DNA of 64,000 nucleotides from Corynebacterium sp. (GCF_030532195.1 NZ_JAUNLP010000007.1:62001-126000), one strand, 5' to 3'. Shown: positions 26,722 through 37,238, numbered from the stretch's first letter. Translations and numbers: made by a program. Notes: generated from the letters alone by a model not told the origin.

Positions 26722-26877
26722 ATGGACGCTCTTAATGAGATTATCGACATTGTGTCCCCAGTGGACGAGGGTAAGAACGAATCCGTGCAGGATGCGTTGG
26801 CACCGCTGCTGGCGGAGGCCATCGTAGAGGCAGCCCCGCAGTCGGGCACTGTCGCCGATGACCGCCGCGCTGCCTAA
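26722..26877 (+). CDS. Small 51-aa acidic protein, unknown function
   Basis: The frame runs ATG to TAA and encodes MDALNEIIDIVSPVDEG..., ending TVADDRRAA. It is acidic, lacks cysteines and looks helical. Support: a consensus promoter upstream, a strong ribosome binding site (AAAGAGGTGA) and core-like codon use. The ribosome binding site lies in the palindrome AGAGGTGACCTCT (26710-26722 or so), and TTGGATAAATCCAA occurs earlier in the leader. No family recognised. Confidence 0.6.
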   Translation: MDALNEIIDIVSPVDEGKNESVQDALAPLLAEAIVEAAPQSGTVADDRRAA

Positions 26878-26886
26878 ATCAGGATC

Positions 26887-26917
26887 CTTGGTCAGCCGCT
26901 AAAACCGGCCGACCAAG
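26887..26917. terminator. Hairpin between small gene and trpB
   Basis: Arms CTTGGTCAGCCG and CGGCCGACCAAG (one mismatch) around a short A-rich loop, between convergent genes. The T run is weak; it probably serves as a bidirectional terminator. Confidence 0.55.
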
Positions 26918-26935
26918 TTGACGGGATAGTTCGAA

Positions 26936-28306
26936 CTATTTCTTCAGGTATTCCTGAACTTGTTCCATATCCTTATCGCCGCGACCCGACAGATTTACCA
27001 ATAGCAGCAGTGGCTCATCGCCATCGGTAGTCGGAAGGCCGAGCTCGCTACCTGCAGAGTTATCGTCTTCGCGGAGTCGCGCAATCTTAATGGCCTGCGC
27101 CAACGCATGAGAGGATTCCATCGCCGGAATAATTCCCTCCATGCGGCTGAGCAGCTGGAAAGCCTCCAGTGCCTCCTCGTCGGTAATACCGACGTAGGTG
27201 GCGCGGCCATTTTCATCAAGCATGCCATGCTCCGGTCCAACAGACGGGTAATCCAAGCCCGCCGAGATGGAATGAGAAGGCAACACCTCGCCGTCGTCGG
27301 AAAGCATGACGAATGAACGCATGCCGTGCAGAATACCGACCTTGCCAGCGTTAATCGGTGCACCGTGGTGGTCGGTGTCCAGCCCCTCGCCCGCAGGTTC
27401 CACGCCAATGAGTGCGACGTCGGCATCATCGATGTAGTTGGCAAATGCGCCAATCGCATTCGATCCACCGCCGACGGCGGCAATCACAGCGTCGGGCAGA
27501 CGACCGTAACGCTCCAGCATCTGAGCGCGCGACTCAGCAGAGATAATCTGCTGGAACTCGCGCACGATGGTGGGGAAGGGGTGTGGACCGGCAGCGGTAC
27601 CCAGCAGGTAGAACGTCGTGTCGAGCGTCTTGCTCCACTCGACCAGCGCCTCATCGATAGCATCCTTGAGGCCAGCTTCACCGTTGGTCACCGGCACAAC
27701 CTTGGCTCCCATAAGCTCCATTCGCTCGACGTTGGGGTGCTGTCGAGCCACATCGTGGGCGCCCATGTAAATCACGCACTCCAGGCCCAGCAGTGCAGCT
27801 GCCATTGCGGTAGCTGTGCCGTGCTGGCCCGCACCCGTCTCAGCAATGAGTCGGGTTTTTCCCATGCGCTTAGCCAGAAGTGCCTGGCCAAGTACGTTAT
27901 TTCCCTTGTGTGCGCCACCGTGGTTGAGGTCTTCGCGCTTCAAAATAATCTTGGTACTCGGCGTCGAAAGACGGCGACATTCAAACAGCGGAGTCTGACG
28001 CCCCAAGAAATCACGGCGCAAATCATCGAGTTCGCTCAAGAACTGCGGATCGCTCATTGCGTCTACGTACGCTGCTTCCAGCTCATCGAGCGCCGGCAGC
28101 AGGAAATCCGGAACTTCCTGTCCACCGAATCGACCGAAGAACGCCGGCAGCAGGGTTTCGCGCACCTCGCCGGCACCGTCAATGCTTGACGACGGAACCC
28201 TGGTTGCCGTTGGTGCCGACGCCTTGGCAATGGCTTCCGGGCTGGGAGTACTAGCCCGGCGCGAGTTATCGGTTGCGTCGGTTACGACAGAGTTTGTCTC
28301 AGTCAT
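26936..28306 (-). CDS. trpB: Tryptophan synthase beta chain (stand-alone)
   Basis: PLP enzyme that joins indole and serine to tryptophan. 456 aa with [17 protein letters not shown], the PLP lysine in HGGAHKGNN, the phosphate loop GGGSNAIG and the ETGAGQHG segment, all typical of TrpB1. The N-terminal ~45 residues are a variable Ser/Thr/Ala-rich extension. No trpA or other trp gene is adjacent, yet the gene has its own attenuator and leader peptide. So it may work in indole salvage or with a TrpA encoded elsewhere. Confidence 0.93.
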   Translation of the reverse strand: MTETNSVVTDATDNSRRASTPSPEAIAKASAPTATRVPSSSIDGAGEVRETLLPAFFGRFGGQEVPDFLLPALDELEAAYVDAMSDPQFLSELDDLRRDFLGRQTPLFECRRLSTPSTKIILKREDLNHGGAHKGNNVLGQALLAKRMGKTRLIAETGAGQHGTATAMAAALLGLECVIYMGAHDVARQHPNVERMELMGAKVVPVTNGEAGLKDAIDEALVEWSKTLDTTFYLLGTAAGPHPFPTIVREFQQIISAESRAQMLERYGRLPDAVIAAVGGGSNAIGAFANYIDDADVALIGVEPAGEGLDTDHHGAPINAGKVGILHGMRSFVMLSDDGEVLPSHSISAGLDYPSVGPEHGMLDENGRATYVGITDEEALEAFQLLSRMEGIIPAMESSHALAQAIKIARLREDDNSAGSELGLPTTDGDEPLLLLVNLSGRGDKDMEQVQEYLKK

Positions 28307-28361
28307 TGTTAGGGCCTTTCGTTGCTATTTTCCTCGCGGGCCCTTGGTGCTGTTTAAAGCG

Positions 28362-28402
28362 ACAAAAGAAAAGAGCCCGCTACCTATTTCTCGTGCGAGC
28401 TC
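28362..28402 (-). terminator. Trp attenuator terminator before trpB
   Basis: On the minus strand GAGCTCGC (28395-28402) pairs with GCGGGCTC (28373-28380, one wobble), followed by TTTTCTTTT (28362-28372). The 5' arm can alternatively pair with a GCGAGC just downstream of the leader peptide (about 28450-28455), giving the antiterminator expected when ribosomes stall at the Trp codons. Confidence 0.85.
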
Positions 28403-28460
28403 GTACGTGACGGGTTAGCCGTCAAGACTTAAAAGATGACGTGTGATATCGCTCGCCGGA

Positions 28461-28511
28461 TTATGCGAGCCACCACCACTTCGTGGGTGGAATAATCAGG
28501 GGTGTCATCAT
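28461..28511 (-). CDS. trpL: Trp leader peptide (TrpL)
   Basis: A 16-codon frame encodes MMTPLIIPPTKWWWLA with three consecutive Trp codons (TGG x3), the hallmark of ribosome-mediated attenuation. The Trp codons lie in one arm of a hairpin (CCACCCAC/GTGGTGG), and the attenuator terminator follows about 60 nt downstream. A -10-like TATTGT (complement at 28519-28524) ends 7 nt before the first ATG, so the leader mRNA is probably leaderless. Controls trpB by charged tRNA-Trp supply. Confidence 0.9.
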   Translation of the reverse strand: MMTPLIIPPTKWWWLA

Positions 28512-28656
28512 GAAAATGACAATAACTCATGTTTTCCGCCGTGAGCAAAGCCGGGGGAGTAATTGGGGGTCAGGCCGCGGCCTTGGCTACGGACGTGAGG
28601 CAGCACACGCGCCGTGATATCGACACCTTTGAGTCGGCAGACTAACGTCTATTCGA

Positions 28657-30087
28657 GTGAGTACGTTGTCGCAGTCGCGCACCAAGTCACGGCGTGGAAT
28701 TCGTCCCACGACTTTGGTGGTGTGGAGCTATGCCGGTCTCATTACTGTCGGCACGATTTTGTTGATGCTGCCGTTTTCAGCGGCGAATCCGAGCCCCGAA
28801 GGCAGCTGTGAGCCGCCGCGTATCGGCAGCCTATGTCTTCCCACTGCCGTGTCTGATGCGTTGTTTACCGCTACCTCTGCGACCAGCCTGACAGGCCTCA
28901 TCACTCTGGATACCGCGACGCATTGGTCGATGTTCGGCAAGGTCGTCATCATGCTGCTGATTCAGTTCGGCGGTCTGGGGTTCATGACCTTGGCATCCCT
29001 GTTCGGCCTCTTTGTTGCAGGCAGGCTTGGTTTGAACCGCCGTGCAGGTGCCCGTGTGGAAGGCCGTGGCACCGACATGGGGGAGATCTCCTGGGTGGTC
29101 AGGGCTACTGTCTCCTTCACCTTGCTTGTTGAATTCCTCGTCGCCGTCGCACTGACGCTGCGGTTTCACCTGGGGTACGGATACACCTGGGGTAGGGCTA
29201 TATGGGAAGGCGTCTTCCACGCCATCTCGGGTTTTAATAACGCCGGTTTCGCGCTGTACTCGGATAATGTCATCGACTTCCAAACCGATGCTTGGGTGTT
29301 GCTGCCGCTGGCATTTGCGCTGATGGTCGGTGGCTTGGGTTTCCCCGTTTTGCTGGAGGCCTGGCGTCACTTGAAGGCCTGGTTCAGCGTGCGCACTCGC
29401 GGGCAACTACCTCGCCGCTGGTCGTTGACCTCACGCTTTACCATTCAAGGAACCATCGCGCTCGTGGTCATCGGCACGCTCATGGTTGCGCTCTCCGAGT
29501 GGTCCAACGCGATGGATGGCTTGACGACGAAAGAGAAGCTGCTCAACGCATTCTTCGCAGGTGTCAGCCCGCGTACCGCTGGTTTCAACGCACTCGACTA
29601 TGCCGATTTTCACCCATCCACGCTGCTGGGCACGGACATTTTGATGTTCATTGGTGGCGGCTCGGGCGGTACTGCCGGTGGCGTGAAAATTACTACCACG
29701 GCGGTCATTCTCGCCGCTGTCTTGGCGGAGATCCGCGGTGATTCCTCCGTGGCCGTGGCGCGTCGTCGCTTAAGCCCCAAGGTGCTGCGGCAAGCGCTGG
29801 TCATCCTGGCTTTCGCAATTGGCCAGGTGATTGTCGCGGTGCTGGCAATTAGTTATTTGGCGCCGCAATTTTCCACTGATCAAATCTTCTTTGAAGTAAT
29901 CAGTGCCTTCGCCACAGTGGGATTGTCCACTGGTATTACTGGCAGTCTGCCCGTGGCGGCGCAGGCAATCATCATCGTTCTCATGTTCGCTGGTCGTGTG
30001 GGGCCTATTGTGTTGGCAACAGCCTTGGCCGCTCGCCCGCAGCAGCGCATCTTTGACTACCCCGACGAAAGGCCCTTCATTGGCTAA
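28657..30087 (+). CDS. Potassium uptake protein, TrkH/KtrB family
   Basis: Membrane subunit of a Trk/Ktr K+ transporter. 476 aa with four pore-loop repeats: TATSATSLTGL, HAISGFNNAGFALYS, GVSPRTAGFNAL and SAFATVGLSTGIT, each with the selectivity-filter glycine context, plus paired membrane helices. GTG start, with a -10-like TAACGT ending 8 nt before it. The gene overlaps the RCK subunit gene by 8 nt, so the two subunits are coupled. Confidence 0.94.
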   Translation: MSTLSQSRTKSRRGIRPTTLVVWSYAGLITVGTILLMLPFSAANPSPEGSCEPPRIGSLCLPTAVSDALFTATSATSLTGLITLDTATHWSMFGKVVIMLLIQFGGLGFMTLASLFGLFVAGRLGLNRRAGARVEGRGTDMGEISWVVRATVSFTLLVEFLVAVALTLRFHLGYGYTWGRAIWEGVFHAISGFNNAGFALYSDNVIDFQTDAWVLLPLAFALMVGGLGFPVLLEAWRHLKAWFSVRTRGQLPRRWSLTSRFTIQGTIALVVIGTLMVALSEWSNAMDGLTTKEKLLNAFFAGVSPRTAGFNALDYADFHPSTLLGTDILMFIGGGSGGTAGGVKITTTAVILAAVLAEIRGDSSVAVARRRLSPKVLRQALVILAFAIGQVIVAVLAISYLAPQFSTDQIFFEVISAFATVGLSTGITGSLPVAAQAIIIVLMFAGRVGPIVLATALAARPQQRIFDYPDERPFIG

Positions 30088-30775
30088 CTCGAATCCCTTT
30101 GCCGCGTTCACTGAGCACTTATCCAAGCGAAGGAGCTCATCCCCCGTTGTCATTCTCGGCATGGGACGCTTCGGCCAAGCACTCGGCGAGGAACTGGTCG
30201 CCGGCGGTGTTGAAGTTCTCTGTGTCGATCATCGCGAAAAAGTCGTGCAGGAACTGTCGTCCACCTTTGATTATGTGGTGACAGCGGACACCACCATGCC
30301 GGAAGTGCTCAAACAGCTGGGTGTCAATGAAGCCGAGCGCGTGGTCATCGCCATCGGCAGTGATATCGAGGCATCATTGCTTACCGCATCTGCGCTGGTG
30401 GACATGGGTGTGCCGATGATTTGGGCCAAGGCGGACAACGCGGCCCATGCGAAGATTCTCGGCCAGATTGGTGTGCATCATGTTGTGCGCCCAGAGGCCG
30501 ACACTGGCCGTCGCATAGCGCACTTGATTGGCGGTAAGGTTCAGGACTTCCTGGAGTTTGACCGCGATTACGCAGTTGGCAAGGTCGCCCCGCCGATTCA
30601 CTGTCTGGATAAGACCGTGGCGGAGATTAACCAGATTGCGCCTGTCACCGTTGTCGCGGTGCGCAAACGAGGCCAGCGCTTCCGTCCTGCGTTTGCCGAC
30701 GATCGCATTACAGCCGGTGACCTGCTAATTGTCTCGGGCGGTATCCGCGAGCTGGAGACCTTCGCCGGCGAGTAG
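30080..30775 (+). CDS. Potassium uptake regulatory subunit, TrkA/KtrA family (RCK)
   Basis: 231-aa cytoplasmic ring protein that gates the TrkH/KtrB channel in response to nucleotides. RCK_N has the dinucleotide motif VVILGMGRFGQALGEEL; conserved acidic residue at the end of the next strand (VLCVDHR); TrkA_C follows (APPIHCLDKTVAEINQI...ITAGDLLIVSGG). The TTG start at 30080, inside the last codons of the channel gene and behind AAAGG, gives the normal family N-terminus; the frame is open far upstream but overlaps the channel gene there. Confidence 0.93.
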   Translation: MANSNPFAAFTEHLSKRRSSSPVVILGMGRFGQALGEELVAGGVEVLCVDHREKVVQELSSTFDYVVTADTTMPEVLKQLGVNEAERVVIAIGSDIEASLLTASALVDMGVPMIWAKADNAAHAKILGQIGVHHVVRPEADTGRRIAHLIGGKVQDFLEFDRDYAVGKVAPPIHCLDKTVAEINQIAPVTVVAVRKRGQRFRPAFADDRITAGDLLIVSGGIRELETFAGE

Positions 30776-30798
30776 CCCTTTCCTATACCCGTGACCTG

Positions 30799-31140
30799 CT
30801 ACCTATCGCCGTGGCTGTCGATACCCTCAACACCGGTGACGGTGGTGAGTAGGAATACCGAATCCGCCAGGGCCTTCACGCCATGCTTGACGTGGGTGAG
30901 AACCTTGAGGTTGCCCTCGGAGATAGTCGTCTCATCCGCGCCGGTGATGCGCACCTCACCAGCGAGGACGAACATCGATGCCGCTGGCGGAGAGTTGTGC
31001 GCGGACAGCTCAGTTCCTTCGGTCAGTGCAATGAGAGTCTGGCGCAACGGACCATCATGGACTGCAATTTCGGCGGCGCGACCATTGCTGCTGGCCTTCG
31101 CCTGAGTCAAGAGCTCATCTTTCTGAGAGAAAATCTTCAT
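30799..31140 (-). CDS. Cupin-like protein
   Basis: 113 aa resembling a small single-domain cupin: LTEGTELSAHNSPPAASMFVLAGEVRITG, then a second strand set around LTHVKHGVKALADSVFLLTTV. The first motif lacks a full set of metal-binding His residues, so catalysis is doubtful. Located 6 bp after thiE on the same strand, probably cotranscribed. Confidence 0.8.
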   Translation of the reverse strand: MKIFSQKDELLTQAKASSNGRAAEIAVHDGPLRQTLIALTEGTELSAHNSPPAASMFVLAGEVRITGADETTISEGNLKVLTHVKHGVKALADSVFLLTTVTGVEGIDSHGDR

Positions 31141-31146
31141 GGTTTG

Positions 31147-31908
31147 CTAGCTCCTTTGCGTAACAGCAGCCCGCAACGCACGTGCCGCTTCTTCCGGGTC
31201 TGCAGCATCAGTGAGCGCCCGTACCACCACGATACGCTCCGCACCAGCAGAAACAACGTCTTCGACGGTATCGGCATTGATGCCGCCGATAGCCCACCAC
31301 GGTTTTACAGGGTCGGCCGCGCCGCGGTCGTGGGGATGGACAATATCGGCAACTGAATCCTGATGAGATTCCGCGGAGCCCTGGGCACGCAGCTGTCGCA
31401 CCAGTGAAGCTGCCTCGGACACCGCATCAAGTCCCACCGGCTTACGGTCGGGTTTTGTCGGGGTGGCAAACACCGGACCAATTACGGCGTAGTCAATGCC
31501 ATCGTCGGCAAGCGAATCTGTAAACATCTCGATGGTGCGATTAGAACGACCCAGCAGGACCTCGGGGCCGACAATGCGGCGCGCCTGCTCGGTGGTGAGA
31601 TCTTCCTGACCGACGTGCAGAATGTCGGCGCCGGTCAGTGCGGCGATGTCGGCGCGGTCGTTGACGGCGAAGAGTTTGCCGTGTTCAGCAGCGACCTCGG
31701 CAAGGGTTTCCACGGCGGCGATTTCGTCGCGAGTGTCAATCTTCTTGTCGCGCAGCTGAATAATGTCGGTGCCGCCTTCGTAGCAGGCGTGCAGGAATTC
31801 GCGGAGATCGCCGCGGGTGGAGCGGGCGTCTGTGCACAGGTACAGACGGGCATCGGCTAGGAGTGCTTGGCGGGATGCGCGCGTGGCGCTGGATGCGGAG
31901 GCGTTCAT
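31147..31908 (-). CDS. thiE: Thiamine-phosphate synthase
   Basis: Couples hydroxymethylpyrimidine diphosphate with thiazole phosphate. 253 aa TIM barrel with the diphosphate-binding DIIQLRDK, the FAVNDRADIA segment, GADILHVGQEDL, GRSNR and the late WWAIGGINADTVEDV. It is divergent from the thiO operon. A -10-like TAGCAT ends 6 nt before its ATG, so it is probably leaderless and not under the riboswitch on the other strand. Confidence 0.95.
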   Translation of the reverse strand: MNASASSATRASRQALLADARLYLCTDARSTRGDLREFLHACYEGGTDIIQLRDKKIDTRDEIAAVETLAEVAAEHGKLFAVNDRADIAALTGADILHVGQEDLTTEQARRIVGPEVLLGRSNRTIEMFTDSLADDGIDYAVIGPVFATPTKPDRKPVGLDAVSEAASLVRQLRAQGSAESHQDSVADIVHPHDRGAADPVKPWWAIGGINADTVEDVVSAGAERIVVVRALTDAADPEEAARALRAAVTQRS

Positions 31909-31970
31909 GGCCCCATGCTAGGTGAGGTTTGCGATGCGGTGTCGAGCCACCGATGGGGAAAGTCTTATGA

Positions 31971-32098
31971 TGGGGGAGTACCAATTCCGCGGGAGCCACC
32001 CGGGATGCGTCGGCAAAAGTCATGCCGATGCCGTTGTGGCTGAGAGGGCGAGGAGCGCCGACCGCTTATACCTGATGCGGGTTATGCCGCCGGAGGGA
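31971..32098 (+). ncRNA. TPP riboswitch (THI element)
   Basis: The conserved pieces are in order: GGGGGAGT at the P1/P2 start, GGCTGAGAGGGC (pyrimidine-sensing arm), and ACCTGATGCGGGTTATGCCGCCGGAGGGAGG (the diphosphate arm, here quoted in three parts: ACCTGAT, GCGGGTTATGCC, GGAGGGAGG). The last segment contains the ribosome binding site of thiO, 3-10 nt before its ATG, so TPP probably blocks translation initiation. There is a longer P3-like hairpin insertion between 31985 and 32035. Confidence 0.93.
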
Positions 32099-32101
32099 GG
32101 A

Positions 32102-33292
32102 ATGGCAGTGAACGCTGCCACGACACGTGCTGCCGAAAAAGGCCAGGCAGGCAGGGAAAACACGTCGAAAAGCGCCGTCATCGCAGGCGCGGGCGTCATT
32201 GGCTTAGCGACGGCGTGGAGACTACTCCACAGGGGATTCGAGGTCACAGTCCTCGATGCCGAGCCCGTCTCGGGCGCATCATTTGCGGCCGCTGGCATGC
32301 TGGCGCCCGTCGCAGAAGTGGTGTGGGATCAGCCGACGCTGTACCCACTGATGGTGGAATCGGGCAAGCTCTACCGCGACTTTGCCCTGGCGATTGCGGA
32401 AGAATCCGGGCAGGATGTCGGTTATATCGAAAATTCCACCTTTGTCTGCGCAGGCGACTCAGCCGACCGCCAGACTTTGAGCGAGCTGGTGGAACTGCAG
32501 CATGACCTGGGCATGAACATCACCCGCATTACCGCCACCCAGGCGCGCCGGGCGGAACCAGCGCTGGGACCGGGCTGCGTGGGTGCTGTCGATATTCCAG
32601 GTGATCACCAGATTAATCCGCGCATGCTGGCCGATGCCTTGCTCACCATTTTGGGCGACCGCGTCGTCCGTACCAATGCTGCGGAGATTATCTATGCCGA
32701 GGGCAGTAGCCGTGCGGTGGGACTGCGCGGTGAGGACGGCACCGATTACCTCGCTGATGAAGTGGTGCTGGCTGCAGGTCTCAAGACCGGCGCAATCGCA
32801 GGTCTGCCCGAGAATCTCAATCTGCCACTGCGTCCGGTCTACGGCGATATCCTGCGTCTGCGCGTGCCGGAGCGCCTGCAGCCGCTGGTCACCCGCACTA
32901 TTCGCGGTGTGGTGCAGGGCCGACCGGTCTACATCGTCCCGCGTGCCGACGGTACCGTCGTCCTCGGCGCCACTTCCCGCGAAGATGACATGACCGGTGT
33001 CTCCGCGGAGGGCGTTCACCAGCTGCTGCGCGATGCCTACCGTCTGGTTCCGGGCATCCTGGACTGTGAGATCTATGAAATGACCGCCCGCGCACGTCCC
33101 GGCTCCCCTGATGATGTGCCTATGATTGGCCGCATTGTGCCAGGGCTGACCGTCTCCACCGGCTACTTCCGCCATGGCATTTTGCTCACCGCCATCGGCT
33201 CAAAAATCACTGCAGAAATTGTCGCCGGTGACACAAGCGCCACCGACTCGGCACTCATTCGGGCCGTCAACCCATTCCGCTTCAGCGTCTAA
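32102..33292 (+). CDS. thiO: Glycine oxidase ThiO
   Basis: FAD enzyme that oxidises glycine to the imine used for thiazole formation. 396 aa from ATG 32102, right after the riboswitch. FAD-binding motif VIAGAGVIGLATAWRL, then GASFAAAGMLAP, and the C-terminal TARARPGSPDDVPMIGR plus GYFRHGILLTA. The open frame extends upstream through the riboswitch, which is not coding. First gene of thiO-S-G-F. Confidence 0.94.
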   Translation: MAVNAATTRAAEKGQAGRENTSKSAVIAGAGVIGLATAWRLLHRGFEVTVLDAEPVSGASFAAAGMLAPVAEVVWDQPTLYPLMVESGKLYRDFALAIAEESGQDVGYIENSTFVCAGDSADRQTLSELVELQHDLGMNITRITATQARRAEPALGPGCVGAVDIPGDHQINPRMLADALLTILGDRVVRTNAAEIIYAEGSSRAVGLRGEDGTDYLADEVVLAAGLKTGAIAGLPENLNLPLRPVYGDILRLRVPERLQPLVTRTIRGVVQGRPVYIVPRADGTVVLGATSREDDMTGVSAEGVHQLLRDAYRLVPGILDCEIYEMTARARPGSPDDVPMIGRIVPGLTVSTGYFRHGILLTAIGSKITAEIVAGDTSATDSALIRAVNPFRFSV

Positions 33293-33310
33293 CTGAAAGG
33301 GCCAACTGAC

Positions 33311-34405
<1,095 letters not shown>

Positions 34406-34406
<1 letters not shown>

Positions 34407-35632
34407 TGGCAGATCACGGCAGCGCATTGAGTGATCGTGACCTGCGCAGGTACGCGCGTCACCTAACTTTGCCTGGCTTTGGTGCGCCAGCGCAGCAGGC
34501 GCTGCGACGCTCCCGCGTGCTGGTCGTCGGGGCAGGTGGACTGGGCTCGCCCGCGCTGCTGTACCTGGCTGCCGCGGGGGTCGGCCACATCACCATCATT
34601 GACGATGACGTGGTTGATGAGTCCAACCTGCAGCGCCAGGTCATCCACCGTGAGTCCGATATTGGGCGCCCCAAGGCCGAGTCCGCCGCCGATGCGGTGC
34701 GTCGGCTCGACTCGGAGGCCTCGGTCACGGCAATCGTCGGCAGGCTCAGCGTCGACAATGCGCTTGAGCTCTTCGCCGACCATGATGTGGTGCTTGACGG
34801 CGCGGACAACTTCGCCACTCGCTACCTGTCCTCCGATGCCGCCGAGCTGACCGGAACGCCGCTGGTCTGGGCCACAATTCTGCAATTTGTCGGGCAATTG
34901 TCCGTCTTCTGGCCAGGTCGTGGCCCCATGCTCCGCGATCTCTACCCCGACATTCCCGACCCCGGCTCCGTGCCCTCGTGCGCGGCCGGCGGAGTCCTCG
35001 GCGCGATGGTCGGCCAGGTCGGTTCGATGATGGTCGTCGAGGCAATCAAGGTGCTCACCGGCGTCGGCAACGTCGCTGTGGGCAAGCTTGTGCTTATCGA
35101 CGCCCTGGAGGCCACCACTCGGTCGCTGTCATTTGCCGCCGACCCGGAGCGCGAACCCGTCACCGACCTGACCGAGATGGCGCAGGTGTGCGCAGCGTCT
35201 TGGTCGGAGGACGATGCTGTCTCGGAGCCGAGTGTACGCAGCGTTGGCCCGCATGCGGTCGCGGAGTTGATCTCCCACGGCGCGACGGTGCTGGATGTGC
35301 GTGAGCCGGAGGAACACGAGCAGGCCGCCATCGCCGGATCAGTGCTGGTGCCACTCGGTGAGATTCGCAGCCGCGGTTGGGCTGCAGTCAATGAGGCGCT
35401 GGCCAAGGTCGACGGTGCAGAGCAAGTCATCGTTCACTGCCATTCCGGAGCGAGGTCGCAGCAGGCGATTGAGTTACTGAACAGTGAGAACACTGATGGT
35501 GAGGCTGAGGGCGAGGTCAAGGCGGAAGCGAAAAACAACGCCAAGCCCGAGCTAATCAACCTGGAGGGTGGCATTGTCGCCTGGCAGGCGGCGGGGCTGG
35601 GAACCGTCGTAAAGCGGGCTGACTTTGAGTAG
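34406..35632 (+). CDS. thiF: Sulfur-carrier adenylyltransferase ThiF/MoeB-type with C-terminal rhodanese domain
   Basis: 408 aa. The N-terminal E1-like domain has the nucleotide motif VLVVGAGGLGSPALLYLAAAGVG and DDDVVDESNLQRQ; it adenylates the ThiS C-terminus. The C-terminal rhodanese domain has the persulfide loop HCHSGARSQQ with Cys, and GGIVAWQAAGL. An acidic/Lys-rich insertion (TDGEAEGEVKAEAKN) interrupts the rhodanese domain. The fused layout is common in actinobacteria and may also serve MoaD. Confidence 0.92.
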
Positions 35633-35651
35633 TGTGTGACGGACTCCGTAC

Positions 35652-37238
35652 TTATGCTTGCGGCTCCAGAGTCGTCGACCATAGCTCGGTGCCGCGGGTG
35701 GTAAGCAGACGGACGGTCATTTCACGTGAATCGCCGTCGATGTCGACCTCGCCGAAGTGCTGAAAATCCTGAGTTGGATCCGCGTTGGCGTTGTCCTTGC
35801 CCGGCGCGTGCACGTACTCGACCTTTGGGCCGAAGGTTGAATCCATCTCATTAGGTCCGAAAGCACCTGCGTGGAGCGGCCCGGAGACAAACTCCCAAAA
35901 TGGTGCGAAATCAGTGAACTGAGCGCGCTCGGGGCTGTAGTGATGAGCGGCGGTGTAGTGAACGTCGGCAGTGAGCCAAACGACGTTGGCGACATTCTTA
36001 ATGGCGCTGAGGACACGTGCGATTTCACGCTCGCGGCCGGCAGGCGCGCCGTTAGCCCCATTAGACACACTCTCCTGGTCGCCGTTGTCGCCATCTGGGA
36101 CGATGATGCCCAGTGGAAGGTCGTTGGCGACAATTTTCCACGTGGCACGGGACTCCTTGAGTGAGTCAATCAACCAATTCGTCTGCTTCTCACCAAGAAT
36201 TGGTTCCGCAGTGGCCGAACGCGGGTTGTTAGATGTGTTTTCGCCCTTGTAGCTGCGCATATCCAAGATGAAGATGTCCAGTAGAGGCCCGTAGGACACC
36301 TTGCGGTAAACACGACCGTCTACGGCCATTTGCTCATCAATCGGCTGCCACTCGTGGAAAGCCTGGTAAGCGCGCTTGGCGAGTGTATTGACATCTCGGA
36401 CGGAGTAGCGATCGTCGTCGAGAACTTCGTTGGGGTACCAGTTGTTGACCGTCTCGTGGTCGTCCCACTGCACAAGCTGTGGCACTCGCGCGTTGAAGGC
36501 TAGATAGTTGCTATCCATGAGGTTGTAGGAATACTGACCACGGTATTCTTCCAGAGTCTCGGCCACTTTCGACTTGGCCGGAGTGACCAGGTTGTGCCAC
36601 ACAGTGCCGTCGGAAAGCGTGACGGATTCCTCCATCGGGCCATCGGCGTAGCAGGTATCGCCGGAGTGGATGAATAAGTCGGGATTGCGCTCCAGCATGG
36701 TGGAAAAGCCGGTGAAGCCGCCGATTACATTGTTGATGCCCCAACCTTGACCTGCGACATCACCGGACCAGTGTAAGCGGATGTTGGAGGCTCGAGAAGG
36801 AGCGGTGCGGAAAGTGCCAATAACAGGATCAGAACAAATTCCAGTGTCGGCATCCTCGAGAGTGACACGATAGAAGATTTCCTGGCCAGGCTCGAGTCCG
36901 ACGACGCGGAGGCGTCCGGTACCGTCAGTGGCCGGTGTCAGCGGAGCGTTGCTGCGAAAGACTTTTGCATTGTGGAAATTCTCAGTAGCTGCAGTTTCAA
37001 CTACCATGCGGGCGGGCCGGTCAGAGCGTGCCCAAATCAATGCGCCATCGCCACGGATGTCGCCACTTGCTACACCATGGGTGAGTTGAGGGCGCTTACG
37101 GAGCAATCCCGGAGATGACAACGATGGCGAGCCCGGTGTAACCAATGCTGGAGCCGCAGATGGATGAGCTAGTGCGGCTGAGGTGGCAAGTGCTGTGGAG
37201 GCGCCCAAACGGAGAGCGCGACGACGGGAAAGCTGCAT
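35652..37238 (-). CDS. phoD: Alkaline phosphatase PhoD family, Tat-exported
   Basis: 528 aa. The N-terminus has a twin-arginine signal (SRRRALRLGAS, then a hydrophobic Ala-rich core). The PhoD fold is seen from LTHGVASGDIRGDGALIWARSD; metal-site segments include HSGDTCYADGP, WDDHETVNNW, and LTADVHYTAAHHY. PhoD phosphomono/diesterases scavenge phosphate outside the membrane using Ca2+/Fe3+. It is divergent from the BCCT gene. Confidence 0.93.
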   Translation of the reverse strand: MQLSRRRALRLGASTALATSAALAHPSAAPALVTPGSPSLSSPGLLRKRPQLTHGVASGDIRGDGALIWARSDRPARMVVETAATENFHNAKVFRSNAPLTPATDGTGRLRVVGLEPGQEIFYRVTLEDADTGICSDPVIGTFRTAPSRASNIRLHWSGDVAGQGWGINNVIGGFTGFSTMLERNPDLFIHSGDTCYADGPMEESVTLSDGTVWHNLVTPAKSKVAETLEEYRGQYSYNLMDSNYLAFNARVPQLVQWDDHETVNNWYPNEVLDDDRYSVRDVNTLAKRAYQAFHEWQPIDEQMAVDGRVYRKVSYGPLLDIFILDMRSYKGENTSNNPRSATAEPILGEKQTNWLIDSLKESRATWKIVANDLPLGIIVPDGDNGDQESVSNGANGAPAGREREIARVLSAIKNVANVVWLTADVHYTAAHHYSPERAQFTDFAPFWEFVSGPLHAGAFGPNEMDSTFGPKVEYVHAPGKDNANADPTQDFQHFGEVDIDGDSREMTVRLLTTRGTELWSTTLEPQA

